NCBI GenBank assembly: GCA_035499215.1
Contig: DATJZH010000287.1
Location: forward strand, 1-23,217
DNA from: DATJZH01 sp035499215
GTDB lineage: Bacteria; Actinomycetota; Actinomycetes; Streptosporangiales; Streptosporangiaceae
DNA: 23,217 bases
Direction: 5' to 3'
Shown here: one piece after another, positions 5,835 to 14,335 of the stretch
How the letters are laid out: each line of letters starts with the position of its first letter
Position numbering within the stretch: position 1 is the first letter of the stretch
Translations under genes and position numbers: made by a program
Notes under the pieces: generated by a model
Seen by the model: only the letters and a program-made list of their open reading frames with translations
Told to the model about the DNA's origin: nothing
Database searches by the model: none

Positions 5835-8800
5835 ATGAGCTTTGCGGTGGCGGCTGTCGGCAGCGGGAATTATCCGCTGTCGCATGCGCTCAACCCAGGC
5901 TCGGAGAATTACACCGGGTATCTGGCGAAGGGGGCCGGGGGCGAGCTGCTGGAGCCTGCCGGGGTGTGGTCGGGAAAGGGCCTGGAGGTGCTCGGGATCG
6001 AGCGCGGCTCGCTTGTCGATCATGACGATTTCCTGGCGCTTTTCGATGACCGGGTGGCGCCGAACGGGCTGAAGCTCGGGCGGGCGGAACGGGTCAGCTA
6101 CAAGGCGTCGCAGGCGAAGGTGGAACAGCAGCTGGCGCGGGTGATAGCGCGGGAGCACCTGGACCCGGAGGCCGACCGGGAGCGGATCGCGGACCTGCGG
6201 GCGGGGTATGAGCAGACGCTGGCGCGCAGCAGCGTGCGCGGCTGGGACGGGGTGACCGGCGCGGTCAAGAGCGTGGACGTGCTGTACGCGAGCCTGCTGT
6301 CGGCGGCGCGGGAGGCACGGGAGGCCGGGGACCTCGATGCGGCGGCGGCGCGGACCGCGCAGGCGGAGCAGATCGTGGCGCGGCTGCTGGAGGCGGCCGA
6401 GGCGGCGGTGCCCGAGATAGAGCGGCTGGCCGGGACCCGGACCGGTGCCGGGGGGCAGGAAAAGCAGGACATCCGGGGGGTTGCCGCGTCGCACTGGCTG
6501 CACCACGAGAACCGGTCGAACGAGCCGCATCTGCACGTGCATTCCTACCTGCTCGCGATGGTGCAGGCCGCCTGGTCGGACGGGCGGGATGACGAGCAGT
6601 TCCGCACGCTGGACGGGCACACGGTCCTGAAGGCGGCCGGGCACATCCAGGGGGTTGTCGACGCGCACATGGCGCGGGGGATGGCCGCCGACGGCTGGGT
6701 GATGGTGCAGCGGGAGGACGGCCTGGCGTGGGAGGTGCGCGGGGTCACGGCGGCGCACGCTGAGGCGTTCTCCTCGCGCGCGGCGCAGGCGGAGGGCCGG
6801 GAGTCCGAGCTGCTGGCGCGGTTCCGGGAGGACTACGGCCGCGAGCCGTCGCGGACGGAGCTGTGGGATATCTCGCGGCGGGCGCAGCGGGAGACGCGGG
6901 ACGCCAAGAAGCCGGCGCCGTCGGAGGAGGAGCGGCTGGCGGGCTGGGAGCGGAAGTTCACGCTGGCGACCGGGGAGAAGCTGTCGTCGGTGTGGGAGGC
7001 GGCAGCTGCAGCGCGGACGGAGGAGACTGCAGCGCCGCAGCAGGACCCGGACGTCATGCAGCAGATGGCGCTTGCATCGGTGCAGCGGGGCGCTGCAGCG
7101 TGGGGCTGGACGGACCTGTCGCACGAGCTGTCGAAGTACTTCACGGAGATCGACACCGGGATAACCGCGGCGCAGGACAGCGCGCGGCGGCAGGAGATGG
7201 TGCAGGAGGCGCTGCGCAGCCCGGACGTGATGCTGCTGACCCCGCCGGAGCTGGTGCGCGTGCCGGAGTACCTGCACCGGGCGAGCGACGGCGCATCGGT
7301 GTACGCGAAGCAGGCGTCGGCGCTGAAGTACACGACTGCAGGACAGCTCGACATGGAGGACCGGATCCTGCTGCGGGCTGCATCGCCGGCGGGCTTCGTG
7401 CCCGATGCACGGCGGGTGCGGGAGGCGGCGGACCTGGAGACGCAGCTGTCGGCTGACCAGCGGGCGCAGGTCACCGGGATCGCGCTGGACCCGGCGACGC
7501 TGTCGACGCTGGACAGCACGGCCGGGGCGGGCAAGACGACGGTGACGGACGCGCTGAAGCGGGTCATCGAGCGGTCCACCGACAACGGCCGGGCGGTGTT
7601 CCTGGCGACGACGTCGCGGGCGGCGCAGCAGATGCGCGAGGCGGGCGCGGCGCACGCGTGGAACACCGCCGACTGGCTGGGCTACCGGGCGCCCGGCGAC
7701 GAGCGCACGGGGACGTCGGCGGGGCGGTGCGGGTGCATGCATGACGGCGGCCGGGGCCACCTGCCGTTCGGCCGGGAGGACCTGCTCGTGCTGGACGAGG
7801 CGTCGATGACGGGGACGGAGGAGCTGGACAAGCTCACCGCGGTGATCCGCAGCCACGGCGGGCGGGGGACCGGCATCGGCGACACCCGGCAGAACACGGC
7901 GGTAGGGCCCGGCGGGATGTTCGCGACGATCCGGCGGCTGCAGCCGGGCTCGGCGTACCAGCTGGCGGAGATCTGGCGGTTCCGGCGGGACTGGGAGAAG
8001 CAGGCCAGCGTCCGGCTGCTGGACGGCGACAAGTCGGTGATCCGCGAGTACCGCGAGCGGGGCCACGTGTACGGCGGGACGGCCGAGGAGAACAACAGGG
8101 CCGCTGCGGAGCAGTTCGCCGGGGACTGGCTGCGCACGGGCGGGAACACGGCCATGACGGCCTGGTCGAACGAGCACGCGGCGGAGCTGTCCCGGCTGGC
8201 CAGGGAGTTGCTGATCGCCGACGGGCTGCTGCGGCCGGGGCCGGAGACGACGCTCGGGCGGGACGGCAACCAGGCCGGGGCCGGGGACGTGATCCGGGCC
8301 AGGCACAACGACGGGCGGGCCCTGACTGGCGGGCGGTCGCTGCAGAACGGCGACGAGCTGCGGCTGCGCGGGCTGGTGACGGCGGCGGACGGCAGCCGCA
8401 GCGCGGTGGTGGCGCGGCGGCTGACCGGGGGCGAGGGGTGGTCGGCGGAGTTCCGGGTGCCGGAGTCCTACCTGGCCGAGCACGGCGAGCTTGCGTACGC
8501 GATGAACTTCCACAACGTGCAGGGGCGCAGCACGGAGACGAGCGTGCTGGTGCCAGGGCCGACGACGACCCGCCGGTCGCTCGGGGTGGCGATGACGCGG
8601 GGCGCGGCGTACAACACGGTGCACGTGGCCACGCACGACATCGTTGACGGGCAGCGGGTGGAGGCGCGCACCGAGGAGCAGGCGCTGGCGGAGATCATGG
8701 ACCGGCCCGGCGACAACCTGTCGGCGACCGACACGATCGCGGCGGAGCTGGCGGAGGCCACGGCGCTGCCTGCCGTGGTCGGCCAGCAGGCGTCGCTGAT

Positions 8801-10832
8801 CCGCCACGATCACGCGCGGCGGATGGACGAGGTGCTGCAGGAAGAGCTGGACCCGGACGAGTACGAGCGGCTGCAGGCCGACCCGGAGCGGCCGGTGCTG
8901 GCCAGGCTGCTGCACGCGGCGGAGCAGGCCGGGATCGACGCCGGGCAGGCGGCGCGGGATGCGGTGCACGCGGCTGATTTCGAGCATGTCCGGTCGGTCG
9001 GCGCGGTGCTGCACGGCCGGGTGGCGAAGGCCCTCGGCCCGGTGGAGGCGAGGCCGGTGACCTCGTATGAGGACGCGGCCGGGCGGGTGGCTGACCAGGA
9101 GCTGGCGGAGGCGGTGCGGATCCTGGGCGGGATCGCCGACGCGCGGGTGCGGGAGCTGGGCGAGCAGGCGGCGGCTGACCCGCCGCAGTGGTCCCGGGCG
9201 CACCTGGGGCCGGTGCCGGGGGACCCGGCGGAGCGGGCGGAGTGGACGTCGCGGGCGTCGGCGGTGTTGGCGGCCAGGGAGCTGACCGGGTGGCAGGATC
9301 CGGCGCGCCCGCTCGGCGAGGTCCCGGCCAGGGCGTACACCGAGGTCCTGGCGGCGCACCGGGCGGGGATGATCGCACTCGGGCTGTCGCCGGAGGAGCA
9401 GGAGCTTAAGGCCGCCTCTGCCGGGGAGCTGGCCCGGCGGGTGCACGAGGCCGGCGCCGCGAAGGCGCGGCTGACCCCGCACACCGGGGATGCCAGGCGC
9501 CAGGCGCAGCAGGAGCTGGCAGAGCATCAGGGCGAGGCGGCCCGGGCGCAGGCCCGCGCCGACGCGGCCCGGGCGGCTGAGGACCGGCTGCGGGAGTCCG
9601 AGCTGGCGGCGCTGCACCAGGAGGCCGCCGACCTGGCCGCGGAACAGCTTCAGGACGCCGTCGCTCAAGAGGAGCAGCGGGCGGCTGACCTGGCGGCGGC
9701 CGAGCGGGTGCTGGCGTCCGGCCGCTATGCGGCGATGGAGCTGGCGGCCCGCGGGATACAGGTGCGCACGGGCGCGGAGCAGGAGCAGGACGCCGCTGCA
9801 GAGCAGGAGCCCGAGCCAGAGCAGGAGCAGGAGCCAGAGCAGGACGCCGCCGCTGCAGAGCAGGAGCTGGTCATGGCCGGCCAGGCGGCCGGTGCCAGGG
9901 CGGCACAGGGGCAGCTGCCGGAGATGCCCGGTGCTGCATCGCCTGCAGCGGCGGAGCAGGCAGAAGCGGATGCGGGCGGAGACGCTGCCGGGGCGGCTGC
10001 GGGCGCCGAGGCCGCTCCTGCGGAGGCAGACGGCACCGGGGCGGGCGGCGGTCCGGCCAGCCTGCAGCAGGAGGCCGGGAGCGACGCTGCGGGCATGCAG
10101 GAGGCTCCCGCCGGGACGGCCGCAGGCGCTGATGAGGCGACGCCGGAGGCCCCGGCCGGCGGGGGCCTGCCGGAGCCCGCGGGCGGGCAGGAGCGGGCGG
10201 CGGAGACGGCGACCGGTGCGGCTGCAGCACCGGAGACGGCCGAGATGGGCGAGGCAGCGCAGCCGCAGCCGCAGCCGCGCGGCAAGGCAGCGGCAGACGA
10301 GGTCCCGGCCGGCACAGTGCCAGAGGCCGAGGCAGTGCCAGAGGCAGAGGCAGAGGCGGCCGGGGAGCCTGCACGGGAGGACGGCCTCACCGCGGCGGCT
10401 GACCAGGAGGGCGAGGCCGGGGCTGAGGCCGTCGAGGATGACGACCCGGCCGTGCGGGCGTTCCTGGACGAGATCGACGCGGAGGCGTCGTTCTGGGCGC
10501 AGGCCGAGGCAGACGCCGCCACGGCCGGCCAGGGGGCGGGCGGCGGTCAGGCGCCGGCACCGGAGGGCGCGGATGCCGACGGGCCGGAGCAGGCCGGGGA
10601 AGCTGAGCATCCTGCCGGGGGCGGGCAGACGGCGGAGCAGGCCATGGCGGCGCGGGAGGCAGAGCCGGAGCCCGGGCCCGTGCTGCCGGAGCCGGATGCG
10701 GACGTAGAGGCAGAGGCGGCCAGGGACGATGCCGACCTGGCGTGGCTGGCCCGGCAGTCGTCCGGGTACGACGCCGGCCGGGGCTGGGAGCAGGGGCCGG
10801 ACCGCGGAGCCGAGCCGGAGCTGGGCGGCTAG
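5835..10832 (+). CDS. TrwC/TraI-type relaxase-helicase (MobF-like)
   Basis: Conjugative relaxases of this family nick oriT, stay covalently attached through a tyrosine and unwind the strand. Counting from ATG 5835, the N-terminal domain has candidate tyrosines Y13, Y26 and Y29, the GVWSGKG block and the metal-binding histidine triad EPHLHVH (H232, H234, H236). An AAA-type helicase follows with Walker A AGAGKTT (K567), Walker B VLDEAS (D654, E655) and a late AMNFHNVQGRSTETSVLV motif near residue 890. From about residue 1300 to the end at 1665 the protein is low-complexity Ala/Glu/Gln/Gly. ATG 5835 puts the family-like start at residue 1, but GTG 5805 and ATG 5823 are possible and none has a good Shine-Dalgarno. 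The triad lies later than in R388 TrwC because of a helical insert between residues 95 and 225. Confidence 0.93.
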   Translation: MSFAVAAVGSGNYPLSHALNPGSENYTGYLAKGAGGELLEPAGVWSGKGLEVLGIERGSLVDHDDFLALFDDRVAPNGLKLGRAERVSYKASQAKVEQQLARVIAREHLDPEADRERIADLRAGYEQTLARSSVRGWDGVTGAVKSVDVLYASLLSAAREAREAGDLDAAAARTAQAEQIVARLLEAAEAAVPEIERLAGTRTGAGGQEKQDIRGVAASHWLHHENRSNEPHLHVHSYLLAMVQAAWSDGRDDEQFRTLDGHTVLKAAGHIQGVVDAHMARGMAADGWVMVQREDGLAWEVRGVTAAHAEAFSSRAAQAEGRESELLARFREDYGREPSRTELWDISRRAQRETRDAKKPAPSEEERLAGWERKFTLATGEKLSSVWEAAAAARTEETAAPQQDPDVMQQMALASVQRGAAAWGWTDLSHELSKYFTEIDTGITAAQDSARRQEMVQEALRSPDVMLLTPPELVRVPEYLHRASDGASVYAKQASALKYTTAGQLDMEDRILLRAASPAGFVPDARRVREAADLETQLSADQRAQVTGIALDPATLSTLDSTAGAGKTTVTDALKRVIERSTDNGRAVFLATTSRAAQQMREAGAAHAWNTADWLGYRAPGDERTGTSAGRCGCMHDGGRGHLPFGREDLLVLDEASMTGTEELDKLTAVIRSHGGRGTGIGDTRQNTAVGPGGMFATIRRLQPGSAYQLAEIWRFRRDWEKQASVRLLDGDKSVIREYRERGHVYGGTAEENNRAAAEQFAGDWLRTGGNTAMTAWSNEHAAELSRLARELLIADGLLRPGPETTLGRDGNQAGAGDVIRARHNDGRALTGGRSLQNGDELRLRGLVTAADGSRSAVVARRLTGGEGWSAEFRVPESYLAEHGELAYAMNFHNVQGRSTETSVLVPGPTTTRRSLGVAMTRGAAYNTVHVATHDIVDGQRVEARTEEQALAEIMDRPGDNLSATDTIAAELAEATALPAVVGQQASLIRHDHARRMDEVLQEELDPDEYERLQADPERPVLARLLHAAEQAGIDAGQAARDAVHAADFEHVRSVGAVLHGRVAKALGPVEARPVTSYEDAAGRVADQELAEAVRILGGIADARVRELGEQAAADPPQWSRAHLGPVPGDPAERAEWTSRASAVLAARELTGWQDPARPLGEVPARAYTEVLAAHRAGMIALGLSPEEQELKAASAGELARRVHEAGAAKARLTPHTGDARRQAQQELAEHQGEAARAQARADAARAAEDRLRESELAALHQEAADLAAEQLQDAVAQEEQRAADLAAAERVLASGRYAAMELAARGIQVRTGAEQEQDAAAEQEPEPEQEQEPEQDAAAAEQELVMAGQAAGARAAQGQLPEMPGAASPAAAEQAEADAGGDAAGAAAGAEAAPAEADGTGAGGGPASLQQEAGSDAAGMQEAPAGTAAGADEATPEAPAGGGLPEPAGGQERAAETATGAAAAPETAEMGEAAQPQPQPRGKAAADEVPAGTVPEAEAVPEAEAEAAGEPAREDGLTAAADQEGEAGAEAVEDDDPAVRAFLDEIDAEASFWAQAEADAATAGQGAGGGQAPAPEGADADGPEQAGEAEHPAGGGQTAEQAMAAREAEPEPGPVLPEPDADVEAEAARDDADLAWLARQSSGYDAGRGWEQGPDRGAEPELGG

Positions 10833-10888
10833 CGGTCCCGCGGGGACGGCGGCCGAACTGCTCGGCGATTAGCAGGCCCGCCTTCCCG

Positions 10889-10932
10889 GATACTGTCAGT
10901 ACCGGCCGATACCCTGGCAGTAACGACTACTG
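10889..10932 (+). promoter_or_regulatory. Promoter/operator region of the HNH-like gene (motif copy 2)
   Basis: GTCAGTAC at 10895-10902 is followed after seven bases by TACCCT at 10910-10915, the same arrangement as the leftward copy near 3746-3766. The region also holds two inverted pairs of one half-site: TACTG-T-CAGTA (10891-10901) and CAGTA-ACGAC-TACTG (10918-10932). TACCCT would serve as -10 with transcription starting near 10922, leaving a short leader with AAGGCGGA before ATG 10948. Half-sites overlapping the promoter suggest repression by an element-encoded regulator. Confidence 0.55.
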
Positions 10933-10947
10933 AAGGCGGAATCGGAC

Positions 10948-12297
10948 ATGGCGGCGGAGCTGGAGGGCCCCGGGCGGCCGGTGCTCTGCGATTTCTGCGG
11001 CCAGGGCAGGGCGGGCGGCCAGTGGGTGGCGTTCGGCTGCGAGCCGTTCACCACGATGACGGTGCCCACTGACCTGGGCGCGACGATGCGCGCGGTGATC
11101 CCGCACAGCGACTCCGGCGCCGGGATCGCGTTCTTCACCAGTGACGACGGGCACAAGGTGGCGCCGGCAGACGCGGGCAGCCCGGCCGCCGACCTCGCCC
11201 GGCAGCAGCGGGCGGAAATGACCGGCGACTGGATCGCCTGCCCTCAGTGCGCGCCGCTGGCCGAGGGCCGGTTCTGGCACGAGCTGGCGCAGCTGTACGG
11301 GCCGCCGGGACCGTCGCGGGCTGCAGCCTTCGGGCTGTGGCTGGCGTTCGGGCTGTACGCGACCGGGCGGGCGGATCCGGTCGCGGTCATCCTGCCGCCT
11401 GGCGGGCGGCTGCCGCAGGCCGCCGAGGACCGGGACGAGGAGCAGGCAGCCATGAACTGGGCGCACGACGCCTATACAGGCGGGCAGGCGAGGATATGGC
11501 TGGACGTCCCGTACAGCAACAAGCACCAGGCCAAGGCGGCGGGGGCGCTATGGGACCCCCGTGCGCGGCGATGGTACGCGCCGCCTGGCCGCCGGGGGCA
11601 GCTGTCGCGGTGGCTGGCGCTGCCGGACCTGCCGTCGGTGCTGCCCGGCGAGGACCGGTCTTTCGGATCCGGCCTGTTCGTCGATCTCATCCCGGCGCCG
11701 TGCTGGTTCGCGTCGGCGGCGAACTGCCTGCGGGAGGAGTCCTGGGACCGGGTCCGCCGGATGGTCTACGGCCGGGCCGGGCAGCAGTGCGAGGCATGCG
11801 GGGCCTCGCGCGCGGGCGGCGCCGTCCTCGAAGCGCACGAGCGCTACTTCTACGACGAGCGGCGCCGGGTCCAGTCGCTGCGGCGGCTGATCTGCCTCTG
11901 CCGCGAGTGCCACCGCGTGACCCATTTCGGCAAGGCGGGCATCGACGGCGTGTCCGGCGAGGCGTTCCGGCACCTGGCCAGGGTGACCGGGTGGACGCAG
12001 GCGCAGGCCGACGCGCATATCGAGGAGGCGTTCGAGACGTGGCACCGCCGGTCGGCCCAGGACTGGCGGACGGACATGGGCATCCTCAGCGGCTACAGGC
12101 TGCGGCTGACCCCGGAGGCGGCAGCTGCCCGGGCGGCGTCCGAGGCGAGGCAGGCGCCCGCCGGAGCGCGGGACGGCAGCCGGGCCGGGGATGATGCTGC
12201 CCAGGGCGAGACCGGCCCGGCGGGGGAGACGACCGGGCCTCTTGCCCTGCCCCCGGAGGGCGGGCCCCGGCGCCGTCTCTGGCCGTTCCGGCGCTGA
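10948..12297 (+). CDS. DUF5710 and HNH-like zinc domain protein
   Basis: The 449-residue product has three parts. Residues 1-110 carry two CxxC pairs (C14/C17 and C98/C101) that could form a zinc ribbon. Residues about 182-214 (RIWLDVPYSNKHQAKAAGAL, WDPRARRWYAPPG) match the DUF5710 module, a short domain common in plasmid and phage proteins. Residues about 276-328 hold C281xxC284, the H297-E298 pair with RYFYDE, and C318xxC321-H322...H326, which resembles HNH nuclease folds with a treble-clef zinc. The C-terminal 100 residues are a charged, low-complexity tail ending RRRLWPFRR. A DNA-processing role in transfer or entry is plausible, but nuclease activity is inferred from the His/Cys pattern only. 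AAGGCGGA lies seven bases before the ATG. Confidence 0.8.
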   Translation: MAAELEGPGRPVLCDFCGQGRAGGQWVAFGCEPFTTMTVPTDLGATMRAVIPHSDSGAGIAFFTSDDGHKVAPADAGSPAADLARQQRAEMTGDWIACPQCAPLAEGRFWHELAQLYGPPGPSRAAAFGLWLAFGLYATGRADPVAVILPPGGRLPQAAEDRDEEQAAMNWAHDAYTGGQARIWLDVPYSNKHQAKAAGALWDPRARRWYAPPGRRGQLSRWLALPDLPSVLPGEDRSFGSGLFVDLIPAPCWFASAANCLREESWDRVRRMVYGRAGQQCEACGASRAGGAVLEAHERYFYDERRRVQSLRRLICLCRECHRVTHFGKAGIDGVSGEAFRHLARVTGWTQAQADAHIEEAFETWHRRSAQDWRTDMGILSGYRLRLTPEAAAARAASEARQAPAGARDGSRAGDDAAQGETGPAGETTGPLALPPEGGPRRRLWPFRR

Positions 12298-12314
12298 CGG
12301 ACCCTGGAAGGCTT

Positions 12315-12351
12315 GCGGGAGGCCCGCGGTTCGCCGCCGCGGGCCTCCTGC
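12315..12351 (+). terminator. Strong hairpin after the HNH-like gene
   Basis: GGAGGCCCGCGG (12318-12329) and CCGCGGGCCTCC (12337-12348) pair perfectly around a seven-base loop. The stem can extend by three more pairs, one of them G-T. It starts 18 bases after the stop codon. No U tract follows, as is common in high-GC actinomycete terminators. It could also end transcripts arriving from the leftward HD gene on the other side. Confidence 0.65.
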
Positions 12352-12482
12352 CTGTCCGGGGGCGGTCATCCATGCCGGGCCAGGGGACATCCGCTGACCC
12401 CGGGGGGGCGATCCTGAGCGTGGCGCTGCGGGCCCGGGACGCCGGGACGGGGCTTGCAGGGCAGCCGGGCTGGCAGGCTGGC

Positions 12483-13097
12483 TTAGCAGGGCTCTGCGGA
12501 CTCGGGCCCGGTGCGGGCCGCGTGCAGGGCCGCGACGTCGCGCCACCAGTCGCCGGGGTCGGCATGCAGCGCGATCTGCGCCAGCTCGCGGCCGGTCCTG
12601 GTCCGCACGGCTGCGGCCATGTTGTCGATCCATGTCTGGACGTCCTGATGACCCTGGCGCTGGTATTCCCGGGCCTGCAGGAGGCATTCCAGCTTGTCGG
12701 CATCGCGGGCGCAGGCGGCCTCGGGGGTCGCGAGGTCCCCGGCCTGGCGGACGACCGCGAGGAGCCCGTCCGTCATGGCCGAGGGCAGATCTGCGGCCTG
12801 GTCCTTCGCGATGGCCTCGGCGGAGGCGGCCGACAGGTAGTGCCTGCCCACGTACTCGATGTCGCCGGTCCGGGTCTCCCCGAGGTCGTGAAACACGCCG
12901 ATCGTGACCGTGCGCTCCGGGTCGGCGCCTTCCGATATCGCGATGAAGTACGCGATCAGCGCGGTACGCCACGAGTGCTCGGCGACGCTCTCGGGGTCCT
13001 TCACGCCGGCGACCCACCAGCCAGTGCGCCGGGAGCGCTTCAGATGGCCTGCCTCGTGGAAGAGGCGGACGATTGCCGCCTGCTCGCTTCCGGTCAT
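12483..13097 (-). CDS. HD-domain hydrolase, YfbR/HDDC2-like (probable nucleotidase)
   Basis: The 204-residue protein fits the HDDC2/YfbR family, whose known members are metal-dependent 5'-deoxynucleotidases. It shows the LKRSRRTGWW substrate-side motif (residues 19-28), SVAEHSWR (H41), GVFHDLGE (H70, D71, E74), GDIEYV and RDADKLE (D134), the residues expected to hold the metal and phosphate. It is full length for the family. The ATG overlaps the TGA of the XRE regulator as ATGA, so the two are translated together. Its role on a mobile element may be to adjust deoxynucleotide pools, but the substrate cannot be read from sequence. Confidence 0.85.
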   Translation of the reverse strand: MTGSEQAAIVRLFHEAGHLKRSRRTGWWVAGVKDPESVAEHSWRTALIAYFIAISEGADPERTVTIGVFHDLGETRTGDIEYVGRHYLSAASAEAIAKDQAADLPSAMTDGLLAVVRQAGDLATPEAACARDADKLECLLQAREYQRQGHQDVQTWIDNMAAAVRTRTGRELAQIALHADPGDWWRDVAALHAARTGPESAEPC

Positions 13098-14143
13098 GTG
13101 CTCCTCCGGGAACGGGGCGCCGCTGCGCGCGCCGACACGTGCAGGTCGGAGAGCTGCGCGCGGGCGCCGGGGGTGAGTGCCGCCTGGTCGAGCATCTGCC
13201 CCGCCCGGGCAGCGAGATCTGACGCCAGCTGCCGGTCCCGGCCGAGCAGGTCAGGCCACCGCTGCAGCAGCGACCTCGCCGAGGCGGCGGACAGGTCCGC
13301 GTACGGCAGCTCAGGGGACAGGCTGGCCGTGAAGTGCTGCAGGAGAACGGCGCCGCGCTGCGGGTCCATCCGCCGCCGGATCATGAAGTCCTCGTCGGCA
13401 GCCGGCTCGGGGTCGCTGCCTGCCCAGTACGCCCAGTAGCTCAGGTTTGCCTCGGCGCACTCGCCCCGGTCCTCCATGTGCCGGGTGAGGAACCAGTGCA
13501 GCTGGCCGGGGTCGCCCTGGCATGCCGCAGCAATTGCGAGGGATCTTGCCGCGACCCAGTCGGGGCTCCAGCTGCCGTCCAGGCGCAGGCGGGACGCCTC
13601 GGCGCGAGCGGCGTCAGCCAGCCAGGCCGCCCCCTCCGCGGAAGTGTCCAGGCCCGCCAGGTAATACGCCTGGTGGCGCAGCAGCAGGCCGCCCGTCCCG
13701 GGCCGGACTGCCGCCTCCCGTATGGACGTGAACAGGGCGGCCCGCTGCGGGACGGTCAGCAGGGCGTGGCCGGGGGCTACATCTCCGGCCTCGGCCGGAG
13801 GCCGCCCGGCGGCGGCCCACGCGACCAGGGAACTCCATGCCCGGACCGTGACCTCGCTGCCGAGGCGGCTGCAGTCCCCGCTGACCGCCCTGGTGACGAA
13901 GTCGTCCGCGTCTACGGCGAGCGGGAGGCGGGTGACCAGGGCGGGCCGGGCGCCCTGACGGCGGAGGCACCGCTGCAGCTGCACCAGGCTGGCTGCTTTC
14001 ACATGGCCGAGGGGACGCTGGCCGTTCTCCCACCGCTTGACCGTGTCTACCGCCACCCCGGCCGCCTCGGCGAGATCCTCCTGGGTAAGCCCGGTGGTGC
14101 GGCGGGCGGACTGCAGGAGAGCGCCGGCGATGACGCCGGTCAC
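13094..14143 (-). CDS. XRE-family transcriptional regulator with large C-terminal domain
   Basis: A helix-turn-helix near the N-terminus (ARRTTGLTQEDLAEAAGVAV, DTVKRWENGQRPLG) is followed by about 280 residues of helical sequence rich in Ala/Leu/Trp, possibly a ligand or partner domain. I chose GTG 14143 because the HTH begins just after it. The frame stays open to ATG 14365 but would then run through another gene and its upstream region. TTG 14158 is also possible, and no Shine-Dalgarno is evident. The stop overlaps the start of the HD hydrolase. It is probably an element regulator that senses host or element state. It is transcribed divergently from a 40-codon ORF. Confidence 0.8.
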   Translation of the reverse strand: MTGVIAGALLQSARRTTGLTQEDLAEAAGVAVDTVKRWENGQRPLGHVKAASLVQLQRCLRRQGARPALVTRLPLAVDADDFVTRAVSGDCSRLGSEVTVRAWSSLVAWAAAGRPPAEAGDVAPGHALLTVPQRAALFTSIREAAVRPGTGGLLLRHQAYYLAGLDTSAEGAAWLADAARAEASRLRLDGSWSPDWVAARSLAIAAACQGDPGQLHWFLTRHMEDRGECAEANLSYWAYWAGSDPEPAADEDFMIRRRMDPQRGAVLLQHFTASLSPELPYADLSAASARSLLQRWPDLLGRDRQLASDLAARAGQMLDQAALTPGARAQLSDLHVSARAAAPRSRRST

Positions 14144-14212
14144 CGGGGCCGCCGGCAAACGTGTACTGCCGGTCCCTGTAGCCCGCGCAGCCGCCTGCCT
14201 ACGCTCGGCGGC
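14144..14212. promoter_or_regulatory. Divergent control region between XRE gene and small ORF
   Basis: GTACTGCCGGT at 14163-14173 repeats an 11-base segment that spans part of the leftward promoter motif near 3748-3763. Rightward TACGCT (14200-14205) lies seven bases before ATG 14213, matching a leaderless -10. The region therefore has at least one promoter and a candidate regulator site shared with the 3.7-kb locus. Confidence 0.4.
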
Positions 14213-14335
14213 ATGAGCCCGGAAGAGCGCGAGCGGATCGGCGGGATGCTGCGGGACCTGGCAGCCCGCATCGGGCGGCTGGAGCTGGGCGAGAGCATCG
14301 TCAGCCCGCGCCGGGGTCCTGATCTGGCCCGGTAG
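14213..14335 (+). CDS. 40-residue helical peptide, unknown
   Basis: MSPEERERIGGMLRDLAARI and the rest of the frame form an amphipathic helix with heptad-like leucines and isoleucines. Third positions are GC-rich. Start support is the TAnnnT box seven bases upstream. The final 35 bases overlap the 3' end of the convergent GntR gene. Its divergent arrangement from the XRE gene suggests a partner or antagonist of that regulator. Confidence 0.5.
   Translation: MSPEERERIGGMLRDLAARIGRLELGESIVSPRRGPDLAR

Noticed and set aside
5730..10610. 1626-codon open frame antisense to the relaxase
   Set aside because: The sense strand has clear TrwC-type motifs throughout. The antisense frame is Arg/Leu/Pro-rich with no motif, an effect of GC-biased third positions leaving no stop codons.
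12372..13439. Rightward 355-codon frame over the HD and XRE genes
   Set aside because: It is antisense to two genes with clear family motifs and has no motif of its own.
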